A stretch of DNA of 64,000 nt from Verrucomicrobiales bacterium (GTDB taxonomy: Bacteria; Verrucomicrobiota; Verrucomicrobiia; Verrucomicrobiales; DEV007): contig JARGPI010000007.1 of assembly GCA_029213005.1 (NCBI GenBank), positions 62,001-126,000 of the forward strand, in the 5' to 3' direction. The position numbers and the translations under genes are program-made. Under the pieces are notes generated by a model. The model was not told where the DNA came from. It was given only the letters and a program-made list of their open reading frames with translations, and ran no database searches. Below are positions 22,930 to 32,264 of this stretch, in pieces; the first letter of the stretch is position 1, and every line of letters starts with the position of its first letter.

Positions 22930-24615
22930 CTAAATCAGTGCTCTCACTGCGGTGGCGAGGCGTTTTCCGGTGAAGTATTCTTCATCAATCACTGCGGTGG
23001 CTCCGGCTTCTTCGAGGTCGGGGACCAGCGAGTGATAACGGGCTCGGACGACAATGGCGATGGAGGGATTGATCGCTCTGACTGACTGGGTGATCTGGAC
23101 CGAGGTGCGGTGATCGGGAATCGAGATCACGATGGCTTTCGCGGTGGAGACGCCGTGGTGAATCATAAATTCCATGTTGGTCGCGTCGCCCGGTTCCGCT
23201 TTGAATCCCATGGATCTCGCGAGATCGACATTTGAAGCGCGGAAATCGATCACCAAAGTCTGCGTATTTTCCCGGCGGAGCAATTCGCTTCCCACATTTT
23301 GACCGGAGGGACCGAAACCGATCAGGATGACCCGGTCGGTATCGTCTTCGTGCGGTCCCGGTTCGCTGGGTCCGGATGGTTCGCTGCCTTCTTTCCGGAT
23401 TAAACTCTGGATCTGTCTGCCGCCGGCTAACGCAAAATTCACCAGGAATGGCGTCACGAGCAGGCTCACCAGTATCGAGGAAACGATGAGGTGAAACAGA
23501 TATTCATCGAATAATTCCGAACCGTTGGCGATCCCGGCGATGACGATTCCAAATTCCCCGACTTGAGCGAGGGCCGCGCCGGAGGCAAAAGCATAGGCGA
23601 TTGGCAGGCGGAAGGCGAAGGTGATCAGGGAGATGATGAGGCATTTCCCCAACATCACCGCTAGTGTCACAATTCCCACTGCGATAAAGTGCTGGGACAT
23701 CCAGACCGGATCACCCAACATCCCGACTGACATAAAAAAGAGCGTAACGAACAAAATGCGGAGCGCACCGATGTCGGAGCGGATCTGGGTGGCAAAAGGG
23801 GACTCGGCCAACATCATTCCGGCGATGAAGGCGCCCAAAGCAGGGGAGAGGTGAAAGGAATGCGCGGCCCAGGCGGAACCGATTGCGAGGAACACGGCGA
23901 GGAGCACAAGCAACTCCCGATCCCGCGACATACTGAGGTGTTTCAGTGCCCGGGGAAGCACCCAGCGGGATAAGGCGAGAAATCCGGCAATTAACACAAT
24001 GATCAATCCGACTGCTTTTGACATTTCGATGCCCATCTGTGCGATCGTTCCCCCGCCACCTAACATCGTAACAAGCAGCACCAGCGGCACCACGGCGACG
24101 TCCTGAAGCAATAGTATCCCGAGAATGGTGCGACCGTGGACGGAATCAATTTCCGCCCGGTCGATGAGGAGGCGGAGCACGCAGGCTGTTGATGAAAGCG
24201 ACACCGCGGCCCCAATCGCGATGGCCGGTTTCCAGTCGAGATCGGCGAATTTGGCGACAAGAGCCGCAATCGTCAGGGTGAGCCCCACCTGAAGGCAGCC
24301 ACCGCCGATCGCGATCGGGCCGAGCCTCATGAGCCGTTTTGCTGAAAATTCCAGACCGATGGCGAACAGCAGAAGCGAGACCCCGAGTTCAGCCATCACA
24401 GCGACGCCCGATTTCTCGCTGACGATTCCGAGGCAGCCCGGGCCGAGAATCATTCCCGCCACGAGGTAACCCAGGATTGCGGATTGTTTGAATCGCTCGA
24501 AGACCATCCCGGAGACCAGAGCCGCCCCGATCACGACGAGAATCTGGAAGAGCACGCCCCACATCGGAGAGTTGGCATCTCCCGCGGCGAAAATCAGAGG
24601 AATATCGGTGATCAT
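22930..24615 (-). CDS. Kef/CPA2-type monovalent cation:proton antiporter with RCK domain
   Basis: A 561-residue membrane transporter. Residues 20-395 form about 12-13 transmembrane helices of the Na+/H+-exchanger (CPA2) fold, including AILGYLVAGMILGPGCLG and LSSTACVLRLLIDR. From about residue 430 there is a TrkA-N (RCK) nucleotide-binding domain beginning RVILIGFGPSGQNVGSELL with the Rossmann glycines. This matches KefB/KefC-like potassium efflux or sodium/proton antiporters in the inner membrane. The start codon overlaps the ispD stop in an ATGA arrangement, which implies translational coupling to ispD. It is convergent with trpD. Confidence 0.9.
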   Translation of the reverse strand: MITDIPLIFAAGDANSPMWGVLFQILVVIGAALVSGMVFERFKQSAILGYLVAGMILGPGCLGIVSEKSGVAVMAELGVSLLLFAIGLEFSAKRLMRLGPIAIGGGCLQVGLTLTIAALVAKFADLDWKPAIAIGAAVSLSSTACVLRLLIDRAEIDSVHGRTILGILLLQDVAVVPLVLLVTMLGGGGTIAQMGIEMSKAVGLIIVLIAGFLALSRWVLPRALKHLSMSRDRELLVLLAVFLAIGSAWAAHSFHLSPALGAFIAGMMLAESPFATQIRSDIGALRILFVTLFFMSVGMLGDPVWMSQHFIAVGIVTLAVMLGKCLIISLITFAFRLPIAYAFASGAALAQVGEFGIVIAGIANGSELFDEYLFHLIVSSILVSLLVTPFLVNFALAGGRQIQSLIRKEGSEPSGPSEPGPHEDDTDRVILIGFGPSGQNVGSELLRRENTQTLVIDFRASNVDLARSMGFKAEPGDATNMEFMIHHGVSTAKAIVISIPDHRTSVQITQSVRAINPSIAIVVRARYHSLVPDLEEAGATAVIDEEYFTGKRLATAVRALI

Positions 24616-25277
24616 TTCGAAGTGATGAATGCCTTCGCCAAATCAAGATCTCCGGCAACGGTAATTTTCAGGTTGGGTTCGGTATTTTCCACGAAGTAAA
24701 CCGGATCGCCGGCTGCCTGGACGGCGGAAACTTCGTCGGTCACCAGCGTGTTGTTATTAATCACCTGATGATAGGCGTTGGTTAGGATATCTCTCTGGAA
24801 AATCTGAGGTGTCTCCATCGCCCACAGATCATCGCGGCTCACCGATTCGGCGACTTCGAGTCCGTTTTTCGAAGAGCGTTTCAGGGTATCGACCACGCGG
24901 TGAGCGAGAGTGGCTGCGCCCAGTTCCAATGCGGTTGCGGCGCACTTTTCAATCATACGGGGCGAGACCAGGGGCCGCGCTCCGTCGTGCACGGCGATGA
25001 GCGGATATTCCGCAGAGGTTTCAGCGATGCCGTTCCAGACCGAGAGATGTCGCTCGGCTCCACCTTCTGTGATTGTAGCGAGCTTTGAAATGCCCAACTG
25101 GCGGATGAAATCGAAGCGGTCTTTCGAAGTCACGACAATGATTTCGGAAACCGCATCGCACCGGTCAAAAGCGGAGAGAGTTCGGGCGATAACCGGAGTT
25201 CCCCCCAGATCAGCGGAGAGTTTATCGAAGCCCATTCTCCGGCTTCCTCCAGCAGCGACAATGATGACCGATATCAT
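24612..25277 (-). CDS. ispD: 2-C-methyl-D-erythritol 4-phosphate cytidylyltransferase
   Basis: A 221-residue enzyme of the non-mevalonate isoprenoid pathway, transferring CMP from CTP to methylerythritol phosphate. The N-terminal nucleotide-binding signature IVAAGGSRRMGFDKL, the VHDGARPLVSP motif and DDLWAMETPQIF are characteristic. Length and start at 25277 match the family. Upstream are three copies of the 22-bp-phased palindrome (site D), then the 3' end of the kinase gene. Downstream the frame overlaps the antiporter start by four bases. The cyclase-like gene at 18566 would use isoprenoids from this pathway, but the two are not linked as an operon. Confidence 0.93.
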   Translation of the reverse strand: MISVIIVAAGGSRRMGFDKLSADLGGTPVIARTLSAFDRCDAVSEIIVVTSKDRFDFIRQLGISKLATITEGGAERHLSVWNGIAETSAEYPLIAVHDGARPLVSPRMIEKCAATALELGAATLAHRVVDTLKRSSKNGLEVAESVSRDDLWAMETPQIFQRDILTNAYHQVINNNTLVTDEVSAVQAAGDPVYFVENTEPNLKITVAGDLDLAKAFITSK

Positions 25278-25302
25278 AGCTCGATTGGTAAAAACAACCC
25301 AC

Positions 25303-25359
25303 TGTACCCTGTACAGTCCGGGACGGTACCCTGTACCATTTGCGACCGTACCCTGTACA
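25303..25359 (+). repeat. Palindrome triplet, site D (25303, 25325, 25347)
   Basis: Three copies at exactly 22-bp intervals: TGTACCCTGTACA, GGTACCCTGTACC and CGTACCCTGTACA, separated by GTCCGGGAC and ATTTGCGAC. They lie 26 bp upstream of the ispD start and 56 bp beyond the end of the kinase gene. This is the longest array in the window. Confidence 0.9.
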
Positions 25360-25415
25360 CTTTTGCGGGACGTCGGTTTTCTTTCACTTGAGGCAAGTCA
25401 GTTGGAAGCGTCGGC

Positions 25416-27941
25416 TTATTTGTTCAAGACAACGGCTTTGATATCCATCATTCGAGGTTGGATACTGTCACCTGCAACGAGGGAAAGTTTGTAAATTTCA
25501 CCGGCTTGCAACGTGACTTTTCCGTCGAGTTTTACTTCCTCAAACTCTTCAAGATTAGGTGTCGTTTCTGAGGTGCCTTTGAACGTTTCGCCTCCGACGT
25601 AGATGACAAAATCACTGCCTTTTTTATTCAGATCAGCCTGCAGGACTGAGATTGAATAGTCCCCGCCGGATTTGACTTTGAAGTTCCAGGAAAAGTAGGT
25701 TTCCGGTGAAGTCCAGGCGGTCAAAGATTCGAGGAATGAGTTGGCTCCGGCGTCACTGCCTTCGACCCGCGCCATGGTGCCTTTGAGCAATTTGCCGGGT
25801 TCGAGCGAGGGCATCCGCGCCACAGTCTGTTTCATGGAGTCGGCGACGGCTTTGGAGAGGCGCCCGTATTTGGGATGCTCCTGCCAGCTTTCCAGCATCC
25901 CGATGGTTCTCGGATGTGGCGTTTCCACGATGACCCGCTGAATCATTTTCACGATTTCGGAGGGTTCATCTTTCATCAATTCGGCGCCTTTCTGCCAGTC
26001 GGCGATGTATTGACCGATTCCAATCGGTCCCGGTTTGCCGGAGAGCGTTCCGTAGGCTCGCATCGCTGTCTTTTTCACAATTGGGTCCGAGGCCACAGCG
26101 AGCAGAGCCAGTTTGGTGAGCGGACTCCGGTTCGGCCAGGAAAAGTAGGCGGAAACGGCATCGGCTTTCTGGCTGACATCATTGCCGGAGAAAATATTGT
26201 CGAGGAGACGCTCCGTTTTCTCTCCACCCATCAAACCAAGGACGCGGAAGAGACTTCGTCTTTCCCCGCCGGTAGCGGTTTTAACCCGCTGCCGAAGCTG
26301 ATTGAGTATTTTCTCGGAATCAGAACTGCGATGAAGAATCGAGGCGAGGGTGTCTTCGTATTCTTTCCGGAGAGTCAGGCTGTCGGTCGTCTTCAGGCCG
26401 TCGAGAATGGTGGGAACATGTTCGGAAGTCGCGAGAGGACTCGCCGCTTTCAGATAGGTGACTTTGTCCTGATCTTTTTTCGATGAAATACTGAGTCCCA
26501 GAAGCGTCTCAAACGCAGGGGTGTATCCCCGGGTTGAAATTACGGTGGAAAGTTGCTTCTGAAGGGTGGCGGATTCCGCTTCCTTGATATGGGTGAGGAT
26601 GGCCTGATCGATGCCGGGACCTTGCAGTTTTTTCAGAGATTCATACGCTTCGACTTTCTGGGTTCGCGGAGACTTATCGTCCCCCATAAACCGGACTAAC
26701 ATGTCCACATCTTTTTGCGTGCCGGTAGGGGCGTCTGCATCGTGAAGAGCTTCGAGCCGTTCGACATTTTTTGCCGCGCTGTTTTTCTTCAGTAGAATCA
26801 TCCCGCCCACAATGGCAATGGCAATCGCTCCCACGATGCTCACGATCATGGTCGGGCCGAATTTCTTTTTCCCGTCCCCGGCAGAACTCGTGGTGGTCCG
26901 CGGTCGGATCGGCGACGAGGCTGATGGCCCGCCGGTCAGCATCTGCGTCGAGCTGCCTTTGGTAAAATGTCCCGTGGTGTGACTGCTCACAATCAGGTTC
27001 GGCGGAGCACTTGCATTACCACCTGGAGTGGCGATTTTCACATTGGGTGAACTCGCGATGGTGGCCACCGGAGTGGATTCAATTTTGATCTGGGCCGGCA
27101 GGGTGGGGACCGGACCGGTGTCTTTTGGAAAATACTTCAACGCTTCCTTGGCGTTGGCGGGACGGCTCGCGATATCCCGGTTGATCAACCACATGACCCA
27201 CTGGCTCACGGCGGGTGGCAGATCGGGGCGCAACTGATCGAGTGGCACCACTTTGTGTTGAAGGTGCGCGTTCATCACCTGGGGAGCGGTTTCCCCGTTG
27301 AAAGGATATTGTCCGGTGAGGGAGTTGTAATAAACACACCCCATCTGGTAGAGATCCGTCCGCGCATCGAGCTCAGCCCGTTCAAACTGCTCGGGCGCCA
27401 TGAAGAAGATGGATCCCATCACGGCTTCATCCTGATCCATGGTCTGGACGGATGGATTTTTACTGAATTTCGCAAGACCAAAGTCGAGGATCTTCAGCTG
27501 GAAACGTCCGCTCGCCTGCCAGATCAACATAATGTTGGTCGGCTTGATATCGCGATGGATCACGTTTTTATCCTGCGCGGCGACAAGTCCCTCCATTGTC
27601 TGGAACACGACTTCTTTGAAATCCTCAGCAGTGAGAACTCCGCGTTCCACCGTGTCATCCAACGTCTCGCCGTTGAGCAACTCCATGACAACGAAACCGC
27701 CCTCTTCGTCCTGACCGACATCGAACACGGTCACAATGTTGGGGTGATTGAGTGTTGAGAGCGTCTGGGCTTCGGCAATCAATTTGTCACCGGCGGCGCG
27801 AATTTCCTCCGCGGTACCCTGACCAGTGGTAAGGACCCGCTTCATGGCCACCTCTCGTTGCAATTGAGTATCGAATGCTTTGAAGACAGAACCCAAGCCA
27901 CCCTGGCCTATGGTTTCGCGGATTTCGTAGCGTGGATTCAT
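25416..27941 (-). CDS. Transmembrane Ser/Thr protein kinase (PknB-like)
   Basis: An 841-residue membrane-anchored kinase. The N-terminal kinase domain (residues about 5-265) contains the Gly loop IGQGGLGSVFKAF, VAMKRV with the ATP-binding Lys, HRDIKPTNIML with the catalytic Asp, and LDFGLAKF. A Ser/Thr/Pro-rich linker leads to one transmembrane helix near residue 375 (MIVSIVGAIAIAIVGGMILL). The outer part has helical HEAT-like repeats and a C-terminal beta-rich segment (YFSWNFKVKSGGDYSISVLQ, VKLDGKVTLQAGEIYKLSLV) that resembles a carbohydrate-binding or PKD-like domain. MNPRYEIRETIG at 27941 is taken as the start, because the domain begins there. No phosphatase partner is adjacent. Confidence 0.9.
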   Translation of the reverse strand: MNPRYEIRETIGQGGLGSVFKAFDTQLQREVAMKRVLTTGQGTAEEIRAAGDKLIAEAQTLSTLNHPNIVTVFDVGQDEEGGFVVMELLNGETLDDTVERGVLTAEDFKEVVFQTMEGLVAAQDKNVIHRDIKPTNIMLIWQASGRFQLKILDFGLAKFSKNPSVQTMDQDEAVMGSIFFMAPEQFERAELDARTDLYQMGCVYYNSLTGQYPFNGETAPQVMNAHLQHKVVPLDQLRPDLPPAVSQWVMWLINRDIASRPANAKEALKYFPKDTGPVPTLPAQIKIESTPVATIASSPNVKIATPGGNASAPPNLIVSSHTTGHFTKGSSTQMLTGGPSASSPIRPRTTTSSAGDGKKKFGPTMIVSIVGAIAIAIVGGMILLKKNSAAKNVERLEALHDADAPTGTQKDVDMLVRFMGDDKSPRTQKVEAYESLKKLQGPGIDQAILTHIKEAESATLQKQLSTVISTRGYTPAFETLLGLSISSKKDQDKVTYLKAASPLATSEHVPTILDGLKTTDSLTLRKEYEDTLASILHRSSDSEKILNQLRQRVKTATGGERRSLFRVLGLMGGEKTERLLDNIFSGNDVSQKADAVSAYFSWPNRSPLTKLALLAVASDPIVKKTAMRAYGTLSGKPGPIGIGQYIADWQKGAELMKDEPSEIVKMIQRVIVETPHPRTIGMLESWQEHPKYGRLSKAVADSMKQTVARMPSLEPGKLLKGTMARVEGSDAGANSFLESLTAWTSPETYFSWNFKVKSGGDYSISVLQADLNKKGSDFVIYVGGETFKGTSETTPNLEEFEEVKLDGKVTLQAGEIYKLSLVAGDSIQPRMMDIKAVVLNK

Positions 27942-28083
27942 TTCTTCTGAAACGGAGAGCAATCAGGTAGGATTAAGAAAATATCGGCTTCACTATGTAT
28001 GGTGGCTAACGGAATTACCATGTTTTTTCTCAAAAAATCAAATAAGGTGGAAGGTTACGATTTGAGAGCTATTTTCCGGCGAA

Positions 28084-29820
28084 ATGACCAGAGAAGATCT
28101 CGCCGAAACCCTTGAGCAAATTGCAATGTTGCTGGAACTGAAGGGTGAAAACCCTTTTAAAATCAGGGCCTACCGAACCGGTGCTGACACTGTTCGCCAA
28201 TTTTCGGGCGATATCGTGGAAAAAGCCAAAGCTGATGACCTGAAAGGCATCAAAGGAATTGGCGATGCCCTGCAACAAAAACTTAACGAACTGGCGTCGA
28301 CAGGAAAGCTCGAATTCTACGAGAAGTTGCGCGCGGAGTTTCCTGAAACACTCTTCGACCTCTTTAAGATTCAGGGACTGGGACCAAAAAAAGTCAAAGC
28401 CGTCTACGAAATGCTCGGTGTGGATTCGGTCCCTAAATTAAAAGCAGCCTGCGAGTCGGGAGAGCTGGCGGGGTTAGCCGGCTTTGGCAAAAAGACGGCG
28501 GAGAAGCTTCTGGAGTCGATCGAGTTTCGCGAGCAGAACGCTGAGTTTTTCCGTCTCGGTGATGTGGCTTCGCCGGTCGCGATGATTCTCGACTCGTTAA
28601 AATCTCATCCCGAATGTCATCAGGTCGAAGCGGCGGGAAGTTTTCGCCGAGGAAAAGAAATCGTTCACGATGTGGATTTTCTCGTCGCGACGGGGAAGCC
28701 CGAAGCGATTATGGAGCATTTTATTTCGCAACCCTGGGTAAAAAAAGTGATCGTTCAGGGCGCGACCAAATCGAGCATTTACCTGGAGAATGGATTGCAA
28801 TGCGACCTCCGGGCTGTCACCAACGATGAATACGCCTGCGCGCTTGCCTACTTCACGGGAAGCAAGGAACACAATGTGGCGATGCGGAGCCGGGCTTTGA
28901 GTCAGGGCTATACCTTGAACGAATATCGGCTCGCTCCCAAAGAAGGTGGTTCGGCAGAGGAAGCCCCGGTCTTTCACACCGAAGCCGATCTCTATTCATT
29001 TCTGGGAATGGACTACGTGGAGCCGGAACTTCGCGAGAATACCGGCGAAGTCGAAGCCGGCGCCGAACATGATCTGCCGGAGTTGGTGAAGCTTGAGAAC
29101 TTGAGAGGCACCTTCCACAATCACACCACTGCCAGCGATGGGAAAAGCACTCTGGAAGAGATGGCGGATGCGGCGATCGAGCTCGGTCTGCAGTACCTGG
29201 GGATCGCAGATCACTCGAAAAGTTCGTTTCAGGCAAATGGACTCAGTGCAGACCGGCTTTTGAAACAGGTCGCTGAGATCAAAAAACTGAATGCCAAATT
29301 TAAAAGCGAAGGCACCCGGTTCCGGATATTCGCCGGAAACGAAGTCGATATATTAAAAGACGGTTCACTGGATTTTGATGACGAAATTCTGGAGCAGCTT
29401 GACTATGCAGTTGCGAGCGTTCACAACGCCATGACTTTGACGGAAGCCGCGATGACCAAGCGGATCATCAAAGCGGTAGAGAATCCGAATATCACGATGC
29501 TAGGTCATGTTACCGGGCGGCTGTTGTTACAGCGTGAGAGCTATGCCGTGAATATACCGAAGATCATTGATGCCTGTGCGGAGACCGGTACTATCATCGA
29601 GTTGAACGCGAATCCGTGGCGTCTCGATATGGATTGGCGTTGGTGGAAGCTGGCGGTTGAGAAGGGCGTAAAATGCTCAATCAATCCGGATGCCCACCAC
29701 ACCAACCAGCTGGAATTTCTCTGGTTCGGAGTGAAGCAGGCCAGAAAAGGCTGGCTCAGGAGAGAGGACGTAGTGAACTGTCTGCCGCTAGAGGAAATCG
29801 AAGCCTTCCTGAAATGTTAA
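28084..29820 (+). CDS. polX: DNA polymerase/3'-5' exonuclease PolX
   Basis: A 578-residue family X DNA polymerase fused to a PHP domain, used in short-gap repair. The N-terminus has the 8-kDa and helix-hairpin-helix regions (NPFKIRAYRTGADTV, IKGIGDALQQKL, IQGLGPKKVKAVYEMLG, LAGFGKKTAEKL). The polymerase palm has AAGSFRRGKEIVHDVDFLVA, with the catalytic Asp pair, and CDLRAVTNDEYACALAYFTG. The C-terminal PHP exonuclease domain has FHNHTTASDGKSTLEEM, YLGIADHSKS, GNEVDIL and INPDAHHTNQLEF. Length and order match bacterial PolX. It is divergent from the kinase gene and convergent with the propeller gene, whose stop is five bases beyond its own. Confidence 0.95.
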   Translation: MTREDLAETLEQIAMLLELKGENPFKIRAYRTGADTVRQFSGDIVEKAKADDLKGIKGIGDALQQKLNELASTGKLEFYEKLRAEFPETLFDLFKIQGLGPKKVKAVYEMLGVDSVPKLKAACESGELAGLAGFGKKTAEKLLESIEFREQNAEFFRLGDVASPVAMILDSLKSHPECHQVEAAGSFRRGKEIVHDVDFLVATGKPEAIMEHFISQPWVKKVIVQGATKSSIYLENGLQCDLRAVTNDEYACALAYFTGSKEHNVAMRSRALSQGYTLNEYRLAPKEGGSAEEAPVFHTEADLYSFLGMDYVEPELRENTGEVEAGAEHDLPELVKLENLRGTFHNHTTASDGKSTLEEMADAAIELGLQYLGIADHSKSSFQANGLSADRLLKQVAEIKKLNAKFKSEGTRFRIFAGNEVDILKDGSLDFDDEILEQLDYAVASVHNAMTLTEAAMTKRIIKAVENPNITMLGHVTGRLLLQRESYAVNIPKIIDACAETGTIIELNANPWRLDMDWRWWKLAVEKGVKCSINPDAHHTNQLEFLWFGVKQARKGWLRREDVVNCLPLEEIEAFLKC

Positions 29821-29825
29821 GCCGC

Positions 29826-31025
29826 TCAGGGTTTCAGTTTCCAGAGGCCGTTATCGCTTCGAATATATAGAGCATCTTTAGCGAGGGACGGGGTCGCCAG
29901 AATGGTCTCCCCGAGTTCCAGTTCGCTCACGATTTTGCCTTCTTCACCGGATAAATCGACACATTGGGCGATACCTTCTTCATTAAAAATGTAGAGAAAG
30001 TTTCCCGCCGCCACCGGGCTGGATGAAAATGGTCCCTTGAGTCGTGCGCGCCAGAGTCGCTCTCCGGATGAAGCATTCGCACAAGTCAGAACTCCGGCTC
30101 CATTTATGGTATAGATTTTTTGCCCAACCAGAATCGGACTGGCCGTTGCGGGGCGCTGAGCTCCCTCGTTCCAGATTTTCTTGGGTTCCGCTCCATCCGA
30201 GGTCGCTTTGACAGCGGTCAGGCCATTGGAGGGGATATAGAGAATGTCTCCACCCGCGACACTGGAGGGAATCGTTGATGATCCGAAGTTATAATCAAAA
30301 ATCTTTGAGCCGGTCGCGGGGTGGACACCGATAACTCCCTTGCTGCTTTGCAGTGCCGCAATTTCTGTCGAGTCGATTGATAAGAGAATCGGGGACGTCC
30401 AGTTCGCAGCTTTGGGGCGGTCGATTTTCCAGCGGTTCAGGCCGGTTTTCACGTCGACTCCGGCGGCGAATGATTCGGAATCGTTTTCGATTTGGAGTAT
30501 GAGCGTGTCGCCGGAGACAATGGGCGATGATGACAGGCCGAGGCTGTTTGAGGCGTTTGGATAGTCGAGGGTCAGTCCCCGCATCCACCTGATATTCCCG
30601 TCGAGATCGAGAGCGATCAAATCGTTTGAAGAGAAGAGTGCAAAGATCGTCTCACCATCGCTGGCTGGAGTTGGTGCAGCGACACAGGTTTTCTTGTGAC
30701 ACATCGTTCTTCCCGTCGTCCAGAATTTGCGCTCCCAGATTTGGGCGCCGTCACTCGCAGAGTAACAAATCACATGGAGCTGGTTTTGGTCCGGCCCTGT
30801 GGCTGCCGTCACGAATACTTTGTCACCGATGATGAGAGGGCTCCCGAGACCCCGACCCGGAAGGTCGATTTTCCATTCGATGGTTTCTTTGGAAAAGTTT
30901 CCGCCCAGCGCGGCGCTTTCAGTAGAGATTCCACTGCCTGATGGACCCCTGAAATTCAGCCATTCGGCGCGGGTGATTCCACTGAAGAGAAAAAGTAATC
31001 CTATGATGGTGGTAATTGATTTCAT
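29826..31025 (-). CDS. Secreted PQQ-like beta-propeller protein
   Basis: A 399-residue exported protein. The start at 31025 (MKSITTIIGLLFLFSGITRA) is a signal peptide; the open frame further upstream runs into the preceding gene. WLNFRGPSGSGISTES is the typical first blade of the outer-membrane-assembly/PQQ-like propeller proteins common in Planctomycetes and Verrucomicrobia. Repeats such as DGAQIWERKFW, DLDGNIRWMRGL, KTGLNRWKID and SSGERLWRARL form seven or eight blades. The residues for PQQ catalysis cannot be assigned, so it may be purely structural. It begins one base after the stop of the 31027 gene, so the two form an operon. Confidence 0.87.
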   Translation of the reverse strand: MKSITTIIGLLFLFSGITRAEWLNFRGPSGSGISTESAALGGNFSKETIEWKIDLPGRGLGSPLIIGDKVFVTAATGPDQNQLHVICYSASDGAQIWERKFWTTGRTMCHKKTCVAAPTPASDGETIFALFSSNDLIALDLDGNIRWMRGLTLDYPNASNSLGLSSSPIVSGDTLILQIENDSESFAAGVDVKTGLNRWKIDRPKAANWTSPILLSIDSTEIAALQSSKGVIGVHPATGSKIFDYNFGSSTIPSSVAGGDILYIPSNGLTAVKATSDGAEPKKIWNEGAQRPATASPILVGQKIYTINGAGVLTCANASSGERLWRARLKGPFSSSPVAAGNFLYIFNEEGIAQCVDLSGEEGKIVSELELGETILATPSLAKDALYIRSDNGLWKLKP

Positions 31026-31026
31026 G

Positions 31027-32208
31027 TCACTGGGCGGAGGTCCGGCGGTCGGTATCTGTTGTCGGAGTAGGCTTGCGGTTGGTGGATAGAACAGCTGTCC
31101 CGGTGCTGTCGCAGACCCGGATTTGAAACTGCCACTCTTTAGTCCAGGTCTGAGTTTGCTCGTCCTGACAGGCTTTGACCAGAATGGTATTGGTCCCTTT
31201 CTGCAGGGTGACTGGGAGTTGATATTGATCAATTCGCATGCCGCGGTGGTATTCGTCCCGCCCGAAGATAAACTCTCCGTTCAGCCAGATTTTCCAGGCG
31301 TTTTTACATCCGAGACGCAGTTCCACCTGTTGTTCTTTATCCGATTCAAATTCGGTGTAGGCGTAGGCAGTCACTTCTTTGAGTGGGTCGTAGGGTTGGT
31401 TGAAATCGACCATGCCGTATTCATCGGTCGTGGAGTAGGGCTTCCAGGCGACTTCCCGGGATTTGCCATGATAAGTGGCGGAAAGATCCACGGGTCCTTT
31501 TTCCGGTTCAAAAACGGCAGCGAACCCACTGCGCTTTGTATTATCAAACGGCCCCGCAACGTGCCAGTGCATCAGAAACCCGAAGTGTCCGGGTAGATCG
31601 AGCTCCATACCGACTTTGTCCCGGAGCAGTTTTGAGATCTGTTTGATCTGATTGATGTCGCGTGCTGAATCGAGCGCGCTTTTCAGGGTTGTGCCCGCTT
31701 CTTCCGTTTTGCCCTTAGCCAGAAGAGTTTTCCCTTCGGTGATGAGAAGTTCCACGGCACCAAGTCTCAATTCCGGCGAGGGATCATTGAGAAATCCGGG
31801 CTGCAGTTGAGCTGCCTTGTCTTCATCAACGGACTGTATCAAATCAAAAGCCAGTTTCCGGGCCCGGGCGGACTGTCCGGTGTCGCTCAGGAAGTTTTCA
31901 AGACTTTCGAGGGGTAGATTTTCGGGTGTATTCGCCGCGGTGCGTTGGAAGATGACTTCGAGAGCGGAGCGAATCCAGTTTTTGGCGAGGGGACCGGATT
32001 GGTCCATGCTGGTCAAAAGCGGAACGATCGCGGAGGCATCCATGTCGCACAGTTGCTTCCAGGCGGTACTCGCTGCGACGCTGCCTTCACCTTCCGGACC
32101 GACCTTTTGGATCGAGGCAATCGATTCGTCCAGGGAATTGGCGGAGGCGGAGCTGGCAGCAAGCATTGCTGCCGCTCCGAATAAAATGGGAAAGATCTTC
32201 CTGCGCAT
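31027..32208 (-). CDS. Secreted hypothetical protein with a C-terminal beta-sandwich-like domain
   Basis: A 393-residue exported protein. The start at 32208 (MRRKIFPILFGAAAMLAASS) gives a signal peptide. The middle (about residues 30-190) is helical and HEAT-like, for example LPLESLENFLSDTGQSARAR. The C-terminal half contains FGFLMHWHVAGPFDNTKRSG, then LRLGCKNAWKIWLNGEFIFG and LQKGTNTILVKACQDE. This looks like the carbohydrate-binding beta-sandwich often found beside glycoside hydrolase-like or large secreted planctomycetal proteins. Function unknown. It is translationally adjacent to the PQQ-like propeller gene, which suggests they work together outside the cytoplasm. Confidence 0.75.
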   Translation of the reverse strand: MRRKIFPILFGAAAMLAASSASANSLDESIASIQKVGPEGEGSVAASTAWKQLCDMDASAIVPLLTSMDQSGPLAKNWIRSALEVIFQRTAANTPENLPLESLENFLSDTGQSARARKLAFDLIQSVDEDKAAQLQPGFLNDPSPELRLGAVELLITEGKTLLAKGKTEEAGTTLKSALDSARDINQIKQISKLLRDKVGMELDLPGHFGFLMHWHVAGPFDNTKRSGFAAVFEPEKGPVDLSATYHGKSREVAWKPYSTTDEYGMVDFNQPYDPLKEVTAYAYTEFESDKEQQVELRLGCKNAWKIWLNGEFIFGRDEYHRGMRIDQYQLPVTLQKGTNTILVKACQDEQTQTWTKEWQFQIRVCDSTGTAVLSTNRKPTPTTDTDRRTSAQ

Positions 32209-32264
32209 GAGGAAGACTGCCGCGCCCGCCGTCAAAGGCAAGCGCGTCTATTCGCCATCCACGC

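Noticed and set aside
25303..25359. The triplet of repeats as a CRISPR array
   Set aside because: Repeats are 13 bp, spacers are nine bases and similar between sites, and no cas genes are present.
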